Both the position numbers and the translations under genes were made by a program. A stretch of DNA of 64,000 nucleotides from Sphaerisporangium melleum. GTDB taxonomy: Bacteria; Actinomycetota; Actinomycetes; Streptosporangiales; Streptosporangiaceae. The notes beneath the pieces are model-generated. The model saw only the letters and a program-made list of their open reading frames with translations, was not told the DNA's origin and ran no database searches. Positions within the stretch are counted from its first letter, which is position 1. Every line of letters begins with the position of its first letter. Below are positions 20,801-27,549 of the stretch, piece by piece. The stretch covers positions 173,755-237,754 of the forward strand of contig NZ_BMNT01000003.1 of assembly GCF_014646695.1 (NCBI RefSeq), written 5' to 3'.

Positions 20801-21036
20801 GCCAGGATGATCGTGCCGGCGCGGCCGGCGGCGGCCACGCGTACGGCGTCGCCGAAGGGCATGATGCCCTCGTACTCCGCCATGGCGCTCCACACCAGCA
20901 CGAAGAACGCGATCGTGAGCGCGAGCAGGAACTTGGTCCGGTCCCAGAGCGGCATGGCGCCCCGTCCCCCGGCGCCGGGGCCGGAGTCGGGGGCGCGCAG
21001 GCCCGTCGGCTGGTCAGGGGCGGGGGCTTGTGTCAT
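17815..21036 (-). CDS. FtsH-like membrane AAA+ metalloprotease, extended C-terminus
   Basis: 1073 residues, against about 650 for typical FtsH. Membrane segments lie near 35-55, 70-85, 133-150 and 168-192. The AAA+ module has Walker A GPPGTGKT (250-257), a FINMFMGIG pore loop, Walker B VIVFFDEAD (308-316) and an SRH with RPGRIDR near 451-457. Between Walker B and the SRH is an insertion of about 100 residues with GGMGGMGGG. The peptidase domain keeps HEACH (556-560, HExxH type) and GDLESAT as a candidate third-ligand region. The C-terminal 300 residues are a Pro/Gly-rich linker, two hydrophobic segments and a charged Ala/Arg tail. Probably a membrane quality-control protease. It lies 17 bases downstream of a lipoprotein gene, likely cotranscribed. 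Confidence 0.85.
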   Translation of the reverse strand: MTQAPAPDQPTGLRAPDSGPGAGGRGAMPLWDRTKFLLALTIAFFVLVWSAMAEYEGIMPFGDAVRVAAAGRAGTIILALMGAEVLRQIHFLISERSPGYHRFWTQKVFGGFERWSRRRFSDWNRYRIARALKWLFWITVLALVLGQILDVSPIAALFQAPALLWSVLPYGLQLAFGFFFVIVQFVGLFWFMSRGGVETYYPDDIKTRFSDVWGQDHVVERVKENIVFLEKPDEIEAKGGYVPSGLLLWGPPGTGKTLMAEAVAGETGRPYVFVDPGAFINMFMGIGILKVKSLFRKLRKLALRYGGVIVFFDEADSLGRRGALAQQGPPGSAGFSAAAPGAPFRVDGCHGFGYLSEHARAELTRQALGPKAPEAGRDRVVMGGMGGMGGGDQGTLQALLTELSGLKKPRGFLNRYVRRLLGMRPKPPPKYRILVMMATNMPNSLDEALLRPGRIDRIYKVGYPSKAGRVRTYQGYFGKVRHELTAEQLDKLATITPYATGATIKDLVNESLITAIRGGREVITWADVMTAKRLKQLGPPEDVEYIERERHAVAVHEACHAVTAYRTRQHLEIDLATIEKGADYLGMVSSIKPEDQFTRWRSEYEADIMVSLASLAGERMFFGEDNSSGVSGDLESATMVTGLMEAYWGMGVGVASLPALQQLGIRDGKAAQRPGGGDVQDAGGRGDQLAPDTLAERIEYNLARMLRKTEELLRENRREILAVAHALEQHKTLTGDDVVAVIEGRRGPLVDGTLYTSEGFHEQIEAYHEVAADAHRTHSHVTTPLPRPRPAELPVAVIAGRLVPYDEAGPPTMTPPSGAGLPGNGTPVPGNGAGGVAGAESGNGARVPEMRPPEGWASPTVPYVSRPASPPEQGESTAFAAQQAPAARPVFHDPASAAGAAPAGYPATGQAGRPVPAGYAEPAGGPEFIPWSPDGDRPGGEPQVPGAGQAPAPRPRSLRPIAITLAAAAALALFVLAGLAVFGGGPGTGEQDAAMTSAGVVLGLLVLVALLAACGTVAVVMVKAQQAARAKAEEARDRSAERAQLLAAAMDPETAMRLLGYDARKGRPGPPGT

Positions 21037-21053
21037 CGGTGCTCCTCACCCGG

Positions 21054-21749
21054 TCACCCGGGAACTCGCTTGACCTTGAAGGACTGCGCGATCCTGTCGA
21101 GCTCCCCGGCACGCGCGCGGTAGCACGTGGCCGAGCAGCGGATGAGGAGGACCGATACGCGCGTCCCGTCCGCGGCGAGGTAGGTGGTCTGGTCGAAGGT
21201 CTGCACGGGACCTCCGAGGACCTTCAGGTTGTAGACCACGTGGACGCCCCGCACGCCGTCCCCGGGTTGCAACACCTCGTCTTTGAGGAGTTCGAAGCCT
21301 TTGTACGGGTAGCCGGAGGTGTCCTCCAGCTTCTCGCGCGTCTCGTCGTCGACGGCGACCGGCAGCACCGTGTTCCGCAGCGTGTCGAGGGAGACCGCGT
21401 CCCGTTGCGTCTCGGTGAGGGTGGAGACCATGGCGAAGACGAAGGGTTCGTCGCCCTTGCCGCCAAGCAGGTGGTCGGCCGAGGGCTCGCGGAACCCGTC
21501 GTAGCCGACGGTCCAGGACAGTTGCTTGCGGGCTTGGGCGGTGGCCGAGCTCAGGTCGCCGAAGACCTCGCGGTCCAGGGCTTTCTGGTCGACCTTCCGC
21601 CACGACGCGGGCACCTTGAAGTAGCTCTGCCCGTCACTGCCCATCACGTAGGTGAATTCGGCACCGGCACAGCCGGCCAGGACGGCGGCCAGCACGGCGA
21701 TCGCGGTCGCCGTGGTGACCAGCCGTGACCCCACCCGCGCTCTTCCCAA
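21054..21749 (-). CDS. Predicted lipoprotein upstream of the FtsH-like gene
   Basis: 231 residues from TTG 21749; GGAGG lies 9 bases upstream, which supports this rare start (GTG 21734 is the alternative). A hydrophobic stretch ends in the lipobox LAGC. The mature domain begins YVMGSDGQSYFKVPASWRK and resembles the single-domain secreted proteins that share the LpqN/PsbP-like fold, though I am not sure of that. Two Cys (RCSATCY) near the C-terminus may pair. It is followed after 17 bases by the FtsH-like protease, so it may be a partner or substrate adaptor on the outer face of the membrane. Confidence 0.75.
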   Translation of the reverse strand: MGRARVGSRLVTTATAIAVLAAVLAGCAGAEFTYVMGSDGQSYFKVPASWRKVDQKALDREVFGDLSSATAQARKQLSWTVGYDGFREPSADHLLGGKGDEPFVFAMVSTLTETQRDAVSLDTLRNTVLPVAVDDETREKLEDTSGYPYKGFELLKDEVLQPGDGVRGVHVVYNLKVLGGPVQTFDQTTYLAADGTRVSVLLIRCSATCYRARAGELDRIAQSFKVKRVPG

Positions 21750-22055
21750 GGGGCCATACCTCCGCTTTGCGGGTCAACATAGGAGGTGTGCCCGTTTTCG
21801 GAGGGCCGCTCCCCTGGCGCCCATGGGGAAATCTTGACCAAATCGCGGCGGAAAATTAGCTCCACTTGTTACACATCACGGCATAGCGCGCTGTGAGATC
21901 CGCCGCCGCCCCTGCTCCCACCCGCCGCCCCGCCTCCTACGCTCACACCCGGATCAGGACGCGCCCGCGAGTCGCCGGCCCGCCCGGGGTGCGCCGCAGT
22001 CCTGCCTGGATCGTCCTTCCGGCCACGGCGGGACGGTGGCCGCGAGCGGGAATAG

Positions 22056-22067
22056 TTGAAACATCAA
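22056..22067 (+). promoter_or_regulatory. Inverted repeat TTGAAACATCAA, candidate operator
   Basis: TTGA-AACA-TCAA lies in an AT-rich island (aatagttgaaacatcaatat) about 180 bases before the pirin gene. The TTGA/TCAA dyad resembles sites bound by MarR-type redox regulators. TTGAAA could also serve as a -35 element. No MarR gene is in the window. Confidence 0.4.
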
Positions 22068-22134
22068 TATCTGTTAGGTGGAGTATCGTCGTATCGGACG
22101 GCGCCCCCGCCGCCCGTCGAAGGAGGGACCACCC

Positions 22135-22161
22135 ATGCAGGCCGTGACCGCGAAGCCCTGA
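22135..22161 (+). CDS. Possible 8-residue leader ORF upstream of pirin
   Basis: GGAGGGACCACCC precedes ATG 22135, which opens MQAVTAKP and then a stop. The pirin protein itself begins MPAVTVDNP, so the leader looks like a second copy of the pirin ribosome site and first codons. It may be a translated leader, an attenuator-like element or a fossil of a duplication or rearrangement. Confidence 0.3.
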   Translation: MQAVTAKP

Positions 22162-22237
22162 CGCCGCCCGGCCTTCTCCCCCTCCGCGCGCCGCCCACCC
22201 GCGCGAACCCTCGCCCTCAACCGATGAAGGAGACGTC

Positions 22238-23023
22238 ATGCCCGCCGTGACGGTAGACAACCCGCTCGTGCTCCCCCGCGTCACCACTCCCGCCACCGCC
22301 CGGCAGCGTCGTGTCCTGCAAGTGGTCAAGGCCCCGTCCGGCATCGACGGCACCTTCGTGCACCGGGACTCCCACGGTGGCGGCGGCACCATCACCAACG
22401 GCGACACCCAGTGGATGACGGCGGGCTCGGGGCTGCTGCACATCGAGGTCCCGCCCGAGGAGCTGGTCATGTCCGGCGGGCTCTTCCACGGCCTGCAGCT
22501 GTGGGTCAACCTGCCGGCCAAGGACAAGATGTCCGACCCTCGCTACCAGGACATCCGCGGCGGCAACGTCAAGCTGCTGACCTCCGACGACGGCGGCGCG
22601 CTCCTGCGGATCATCGCGGGCGAGCTGGACGGCCACCAGGGGCCGGGCATCACGCACACCCCGATCACGATGATCCACGCCACGCTGAGCCCCGGCGCCG
22701 AGGTCACGCTGCCCTGGCGGCCGGACTTCAACGCCCTGGCGTACGGCCTGGCCGGCGAGGGCTTCGCGGGCACGGAGAAGCGGCCCTTCGGCCTGGGACG
22801 GTCGGTCGTCTTCGGCGACGGTGACGCGATCACCATCCGCGCCGCCGAGAACCAGGACTCCCGCAGCGCCGGCTTCGAGGTCGTCCTGCTCGGCGGCCTG
22901 CCGATCCGCGAGCCGATGGCGCACTACGGCCCGTTCGTGATGAACAGCCACGCCGAGCTGGTGAAGGCGTTCGAGGACTTCCAGGCGGGACGCCTGGGCA
23001 CGGTCCCCGCGGACGCCTTCTGA
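22238..23023 (+). CDS. Pirin family protein lacking the first metal-ligand segment
   Basis: 261 residues; ATG 22238 follows GGAG. Actinobacterial pirins are about 320. The N-terminus (VTVDNPLVLPRV) runs to VVKAPSG and then jumps directly to IDGTFVHRDSHGGGGTITNG. In intact relatives a block of roughly 60-65 residues lies there, containing the HPHRGFET box with two iron-binding histidines. The later ligands remain in GLLHIE (His and Glu). The rest (GGLFHGLQLWVNLPAKDK, THTPITMIHATLSPGA) is well conserved. The reading frame is intact, so it could be expressed as a metal-poor pirin fold, or be an early pseudogene. A hairpin follows the stop. Confidence 0.85.
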   Translation: MPAVTVDNPLVLPRVTTPATARQRRVLQVVKAPSGIDGTFVHRDSHGGGGTITNGDTQWMTAGSGLLHIEVPPEELVMSGGLFHGLQLWVNLPAKDKMSDPRYQDIRGGNVKLLTSDDGGALLRIIAGELDGHQGPGITHTPITMIHATLSPGAEVTLPWRPDFNALAYGLAGEGFAGTEKRPFGLGRSVVFGDGDAITIRAAENQDSRSAGFEVVLLGGLPIREPMAHYGPFVMNSHAELVKAFEDFQAGRLGTVPADAF

Positions 23024-23030
23024 CAAGGCC

Positions 23031-23068
23031 CCCGGCGGCGGCGCGCGCGATCCGCCACCGCCGCCGGG
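23031..23068 (+). terminator. Hairpin terminator after pirin
   Basis: 11-bp perfect stem CCCGGCGGCGG / CCGCCGCCGGG with a 16-base loop, starting 7 bases past the pirin stop. Confidence 0.6.
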
Positions 23069-23112
23069 TCACCAGCACACGGGCCGTGCGACCCGGCCCC
23101 GCCCGGTGTCGC

Positions 23113-23118
23113 TAGTCT
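23113..23118 (+). promoter_or_regulatory. Candidate -10 (TAGTCT) for a leaderless SDR transcript
   Basis: TAGTCT matches TANNNT and ends 6 bases before ATG 23125. There is no Shine-Dalgarno sequence in between. Both facts point to a leaderless mRNA. Confidence 0.5.
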
Positions 23119-23124
23119 TCCTGC

Positions 23125-23871
23125 ATGCCCACCGCACTGATCACCGGCGCCACGGCCGGCCTCGGCGCCGCCTTCGCCCGCAGGCTTGCCGCCGACGGGT
23201 TCTCGCTGGTCCTGGTCGCCCGGGACGGCAAGCGCCTGGCCGACGCCGCCGACGCGCTGCACCGCCGCTACGGCGTGGCCTGTGAGGTGCTGCCGGCCGA
23301 CCTGGCCACCGACGAGGGCATGACCGCCGCGGAGCGCCGGCTGCGCGAGGGGGTCGACCTGCTGGTGAACAACGCCGGGTTCGGCCACCACGGCAAGGCG
23401 CTGGAGGTGCCGATCGCCGACGAGATCACCATGCTGCGCCTGCACTGCGAGGCCGTGCTCCGGCTGACCATGGCGGCGCTGCCCGCCATCCGCGCGCGGG
23501 GACGCGGCGGGGTGATCAACGTCGCGTCGGTCGCGGCGTTCCTGCCCTACGGCACCTACAGCGCGTCCAAGGCGTGGGTGGTCAACTTCAGCGAGTCGCT
23601 CACCGGCCACATCCCCGAGCCCCGGGTGCGGGTCATGGCGCTGTGCCCGGGTTTCGTACGCACCGAGTTCCACGAGCGGGCCGAGCTCGACATGTCGCAC
23701 ATCCCTGAGCTGCTGTGGCTGTCGGCCGACCGCGTCGTGCGCACCGCCATGCGCGACTTCGCCCGGGGTGTGCCGGTCAGCGTGCCCGACATCCGCTACA
23801 AGGTGGTCGCCGCCATCGCCCGGTACGCACCGCGCCGCCTGCTCCGCCGCGACATCGTCCGCGACTCCTGA
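23125..23871 (+). CDS. Short-chain dehydrogenase/reductase (SDR)
   Basis: 248-residue classical SDR. TGATAGLG (residues about 7-14) is the nucleotide-binding TGxxxGxG motif, NNAG follows near 78-81, and the catalytic Ser and YSASK are in VASVAAFLPYGTYSASKAW. The C-terminal PGFVRTEF is also typical. Charged residues after the first strand (VARDGKRL) suggest NADP preference. The C-terminal RYAPRRLLRR tail is basic. It is probably translated from a leaderless transcript. It ends 40 bases before the stop of the convergent MmyB-type regulator. Substrate unknown. Confidence 0.9.
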   Translation: MPTALITGATAGLGAAFARRLAADGFSLVLVARDGKRLADAADALHRRYGVACEVLPADLATDEGMTAAERRLREGVDLLVNNAGFGHHGKALEVPIADEITMLRLHCEAVLRLTMAALPAIRARGRGGVINVASVAAFLPYGTYSASKAWVVNFSESLTGHIPEPRVRVMALCPGFVRTEFHERAELDMSHIPELLWLSADRVVRTAMRDFARGVPVSVPDIRYKVVAAIARYAPRRLLRRDIVRDS

Positions 23872-23911
23872 GCGCACACCGGCCGCCGGCTGAGGCGGGA
23901 CGCGTGCGGTG

Positions 23912-24745
23912 TCAGAGGCGCTGGTCGCCGATGACGGACAGCAGGCGGAGTTTGTCGTGGCTGTCGGTGCCCGACGGGGCGGTGTAGACGACCAGCATCT
24001 GCGACTGGCCGGGGTCGACCAGGGTCTGGCAGTGCAGTTCGATGAGGCCGAGCTCGGGGTGCCTGATCCGTTTCGGCGGGCAGTACGGGCCCATGACCGG
24101 GTGCTCGCGCCAGAGCCGGGCGAACTCCTCGCTCCGGTCGAGCAGCGCCGCGACGATCGCCGCGGCTCGCGGGTCCTCGTCGTCGCGAGTGTAGACCTCG
24201 TGCAGGTTCGCCGCGAGCAGCCTGCTGTGCAGGGCGTGGTCGTCCTCGGGGTAGATCGCCCGGGTCCCGGGGTCGGTGAACCACCGGTAGTGCATGCTGC
24301 GGTCCATCCCGGTGCGGGCGGTCTCGTCGCCGATCAGCGCCCGGGACAGCCGGGTCTGCCGCAGGGTCTCGCCGACGTGGTTCACCACCTGGGCCGCGGC
24401 GTCCGCCAGCCCGTCGAAGATGCGCATCATCCCGGGGTTGATGTGATCGGCGCGCATGGCCCGCTGCGGGGTGGCGTACCCGGCGAGCCGGAACAGGTGG
24501 TCGCGTTCCTCCAGGGACAGCCGCAGCCCGCGGGCGAGCGCCGCCAGCATCTGCTCGGACGGGTGCGGCCCGTGCGGCTGCTCCAGCCGGCTGTAGTAGT
24601 CGACCGACATGTCGGACAGTACGGCGACCTCCTCGCGGCGCAGCCCGCCGGTGCGCCGCCGCCCGCCGCGGGGCAGCCCCACGTCCTCGGGTTGCAGCGC
24701 CTCGCGGCGGCTGCGCAGGAAGTCGGCGAGTCGGGCCCGGTCCAC
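23912..24745 (-). CDS. XRE/MmyB-type transcriptional regulator
   Basis: 277 residues from GTG 24745 (VDRARLADFLRSRREALQPE); GGAG lies about 10 bases upstream. An N-terminal helix-turn-helix (GLRREEVAVLSDMSVDYYSR, LEQPHGPHPS) is followed by the MmyB-type ligand-binding domain (MHYRWFTDPGTRAIYP, HPELGLIELHCQTLVDPGQS). Such regulators typically control a divergent oxidoreductase gene. Here the divergent neighbour is the aldehyde dehydrogenase at 24955, with 209 bases between starts. A role as its regulator is inference from layout. Confidence 0.9.
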   Translation of the reverse strand: MDRARLADFLRSRREALQPEDVGLPRGGRRRTGGLRREEVAVLSDMSVDYYSRLEQPHGPHPSEQMLAALARGLRLSLEERDHLFRLAGYATPQRAMRADHINPGMMRIFDGLADAAAQVVNHVGETLRQTRLSRALIGDETARTGMDRSMHYRWFTDPGTRAIYPEDDHALHSRLLAANLHEVYTRDDEDPRAAAIVAALLDRSEEFARLWREHPVMGPYCPPKRIRHPELGLIELHCQTLVDPGQSQMLVVYTAPSGTDSHDKLRLLSVIGDQRL

Positions 24746-24954
24746 GGCGTCGCGCTCCTTGTGTCTGCGGCCGGTGTCACCCGGACGGTCTCTTCTCCGG
24801 TGGTTCTCCCCGGCCGCCTGACACAACAACGTCGCGGCGGGGTGGTTTCCTCCCGATACCAGGGTCGCCGCGCCGGCCCGCCATAGCCATGTACTGCGAT
24901 GACATGGTTCGACGAGGCATTCCTCCCGCCGCCCGCCCGGGCCAGGGTCGAGAC

Positions 24955-26376
24955 ATGAGCACTACAGCACACACCACCGCGGCCCACTGGATCGACGGCC
25001 GGGCCGGCACGGCGGCCGACCTGATCGACGTGGTGAACCCCGCGAACGGCACGACCATCGCCCAGGTGCCCGCGGGCACCGCCGCCGACGTGGACCGGGC
25101 CGTCGCCGCCGCCCGGGCGGCCTTCCCCGCCTGGGCCGCGACCGGCCCGGCCGAGCGCGCCGCCGTCGTCCGCCGCATCGCCGAGGGCCTGCACGCCCGG
25201 GCCGAGGAGATCGCCACCACCATCACCGCCGAGATGGGCGCGCCCATCAGCCTGTCCCGCGCCGCGCAGGCGACCTTCCCGGTCGCCGTGGCCTCCTCCT
25301 TCGCCGCGCTGGCCGAGGAGTTCCGCTGGACCGAGGAGATCGGCACCTCGCTGGTCGTACGGGAGCCGATCGGCGTGGTCGGCGCGATCACGCCGTGGAA
25401 CTTCCCGCTGCAGCAGATCGTCTCCAAGCTGGCGCCCGCCCTGGTCGCGGGCGACACCATGGTCCTCAAGCCGTCGGAGATCGCGCCGCTGACGGCGGGC
25501 ATCCTGGCCGAGGTCACCGCCGAGGCGGGCCTGCCCGCCGGGGTGTTCAACATCGTGCACGGCACCGGCGAGGTGGTGGGCGAGGCCATCACCGCGCACC
25601 CCGGCATCGACATGGTGTCGTTCACCGGCTCCACCCGTGCGGGCCGGCGGATCGCGGCCGTCGCGTCCCAGACCGTCAAGCGGGTCGCGCTGGAGCTCGG
25701 CGGCAAGGGCGCCAACGTGATCCTGGACGACGCCGACCTGGCCCAGGCCGTGGCGCACGGCGTGCAGATGGCCTTCACCAACGGCGGGCAGGTCTGCGGC
25801 TCGTGGCCCCGGATGATCGTCCCCGCCGCGCTGCACGACCGGGTGGTGGAGCTGGCCGTCGCCGCGGCCGCCGCGTACACCGTCGGCGACCCGGCGCAGG
25901 AGTCGACCGTCGTCGGCCCGATGGTCTCCGAGCGGCACCGCGAGAAGGTGAACGGCTACATCGAACGGGGCGTCGCCGACGGCGCCACCCTGGTGTTCGG
26001 CGGCCCGGGCCGGCCGGACGGGCTGGACGAGGGCGCGTACGTGCGGCCGACGATCTTCGCGCGCGTGGACCCGGAGTCGGTGATCGCCCAGGAGGAGATC
26101 TTCGGGCCGGTCCTGACGATCACTCCCTACGACACGGTGGACCAGGCCGTGGAGATCGCCAACGGCACTCCCTACGGGCTCACCAGCGGCGTGTTCGGCG
26201 GCCGGGAGCGCGCGCTGGCGGTCGCCCGGCGGCTGCGGGCCGGCCAGGTGGACGTCAACGGCGGCTCCTGGAACGTCCTGGCGCCGTTCGGCGGCTACAA
26301 GCAGTCCGGCAACGGGCGTGAGTTCGGCGTGCTCGGCCTGGAGGAGTACCTGGAGGTCAAGTCCATTCAGCGCTGA
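24955..26376 (+). CDS. Aldehyde dehydrogenase
   Basis: 473 residues from ATG 24955 (MSTTAHTTAAHWIDGRAG); an upstream in-frame start at 24889 adds a poorly conserved leader. Motifs: GAITPWNFPLQQIVSKLAPA (cofactor site with catalytic Asn), VSFTGSTRAG, ALELGGKGANVI (Glu) and NGGQVCGS (catalytic Cys). PFGGYKQSGNGREFG near the end is typical. It fits the broad-specificity NAD-dependent class. Not closely similar to the aldehyde dehydrogenase at 16258. Probably controlled by the divergent MmyB-type regulator. A very strong hairpin follows. Confidence 0.92.
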   Translation: MSTTAHTTAAHWIDGRAGTAADLIDVVNPANGTTIAQVPAGTAADVDRAVAAARAAFPAWAATGPAERAAVVRRIAEGLHARAEEIATTITAEMGAPISLSRAAQATFPVAVASSFAALAEEFRWTEEIGTSLVVREPIGVVGAITPWNFPLQQIVSKLAPALVAGDTMVLKPSEIAPLTAGILAEVTAEAGLPAGVFNIVHGTGEVVGEAITAHPGIDMVSFTGSTRAGRRIAAVASQTVKRVALELGGKGANVILDDADLAQAVAHGVQMAFTNGGQVCGSWPRMIVPAALHDRVVELAVAAAAAYTVGDPAQESTVVGPMVSERHREKVNGYIERGVADGATLVFGGPGRPDGLDEGAYVRPTIFARVDPESVIAQEEIFGPVLTITPYDTVDQAVEIANGTPYGLTSGVFGGRERALAVARRLRAGQVDVNGGSWNVLAPFGGYKQSGNGREFGVLGLEEYLEVKSIQR

Positions 26377-26379
26377 CCT

Positions 26380-26424
26380 TTCCGCCCCGCGCCGCCGCCG
26401 TGCGGGCGGCGGCGCGGGGCGGAA
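26380..26424 (+). terminator. Strong GC hairpin terminator after the aldehyde dehydrogenase
   Basis: Perfect 20-bp stem: left arm 26380-26399, loop GTGCG, right arm 26405-26424. It starts 3 bases past the stop codon. One of the longest perfect hairpins I found in the window. Confidence 0.85.
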
Positions 26425-26652
26425 GACGCTTTGGCGGGAAGTACGGATAGCGGGCGGATTTCGTTGAGCATAGTTGTGCTGTGTCTTTGGCGTCGTTCGC
26501 GGCTTCTGAGGCGAGTCGGCCGATAGAAACGTCCTGTTCGGATCGATCTCCACCGAAGAGGCGGCACCGCGCGTGGGCCCTCCGGTGAGCGGCGGCGGCG
26601 CGACGGAGGCCAGGCAGTGCATGATCGTCTCGAGGTCGGGCGGAGCCCTGGC

Positions 26653-27369
26653 ATGACCGCCGTTCACCCTCGGCTCACCGAGGCGCCGTACGAGCGCAGA
26701 GACCTGACCGGCGGCTGGCTGCGCCCGGCGGTGTTCGGCGTCATGGACGGGCTGGTGTCCAACGCCGCGCTGATCGCGGGCGTGGTCGGCGGCAGCGCGG
26801 GCGTCCGTGCCGTGGCGGTCACCGGCCTCGCCGGGCTCGCCGCCGGGGCGTTCTCGATGGCCGCCGGCGAGTACACCTCGGTGCGCTCGCAGACCGAGAT
26901 GACCCAGGCCGAGATCGCGGTGGAGCGGCTGCGGATCGCCAGGAACCCCGAGGCCGAGGAGCGGGAGCTGGCGACGATCTACCAGGCGCGCGGCCTCACC
27001 GCCGACCTGGCGCGCGAGGTGGCGCGCCAGGTGCACCAGGACGAGGACGTCGCCTGGCGGGTGCACGCCCGTGAGGAGCTCGGCGTCGACCCCGACGACC
27101 TGCCCTCGCCCTGGGTGGCGGCCGCGTCGTCGTTCCTGGCCTTCGCGCTCGGCGCGCTCATCCCCCTGCTGCCGTTCCTGCTCGGCGTGGACTCCCTCGC
27201 CGCCGCCGTGGCGCTCACCGCGCTGGGATTGTTCGGCACCGGGGCGCTGGTCGCCCGGCTCACCGATCGTCCCGTCGCGCTCGGCGGCGCCCGCCAGCTC
27301 CTGCTCGGCGGCGCCGCGGCCCTGGCCACCCACCAGATCGGCCACCTCGTCGGCACCGTCGTCTCCTGA
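26653..27369 (+). CDS. VIT1/CCC1 family iron/manganese transporter
   Basis: 238 residues from ATG 26653 (MTAVHPRLTEAPYERRD), preceded by GGAG; ATG 26617 is an in-frame alternative. VFGVMDGLVSNAALIAGVVG and AAGAFSMAAGEYTSVRSQTE are VIT1 signature segments. The Glu-rich helical region (EIAVERLRIARNPEAEEREL) corresponds to the cytoplasmic metal-binding domain. Five membrane segments are expected, with three after residue 145. The family exports Fe2+ or Mn2+ from the cytoplasm. Stands alone between two hairpins. Confidence 0.9.
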   Translation: MTAVHPRLTEAPYERRDLTGGWLRPAVFGVMDGLVSNAALIAGVVGGSAGVRAVAVTGLAGLAAGAFSMAAGEYTSVRSQTEMTQAEIAVERLRIARNPEAEERELATIYQARGLTADLAREVARQVHQDEDVAWRVHAREELGVDPDDLPSPWVAAASSFLAFALGALIPLLPFLLGVDSLAAAVALTALGLFGTGALVARLTDRPVALGGARQLLLGGAAALATHQIGHLVGTVVS

Positions 27370-27410
27370 TCAGGCCCGGCGGCGGGCACCCAGGTCGCGA
27401 ACGCGACGAC

Positions 27411-27444
27411 GCCGGCCGGTCCGCCACAAAGCGGACCGGCCGGC
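27411..27444 (+). terminator. Hairpin terminator after the VIT1-like gene
   Basis: Perfect 14-bp stem GCCGGCCGGTCCGC / GCGGACCGGCCGGC with loop CACAAA, 41 bases past the stop. Confidence 0.8.
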
Positions 27445-27490
27445 GCGCCTGAGGTCACCCCTCTCGCGGTGCCGATGGATCGCGGGGCCT

Positions 27491-27529
27491 CGCCCGTCAC
27501 CGGCCGTCGTTCCCGGCCGGTGACGGGCG
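27491..27529 (-). terminator. Hairpin terminator after the frameshifted secreted-protein gene
   Basis: Perfect 15-bp stem CGCCCGTCACCGGCC / GGCCGGTGACGGGCG with a 9-base loop, downstream of the minus-strand gene that ends at 27550. Confidence 0.8.
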
Positions 27530-27549
27530 AGCACCAGGACATCAGCGGC

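Noticed and set aside
24427..27345. Minus-strand open reading of 972 codons
   Set aside because: Runs antisense through the aldehyde dehydrogenase and VIT1-like genes and ends in a frame-shifted copy of the MmyB regulator; not a real fusion.
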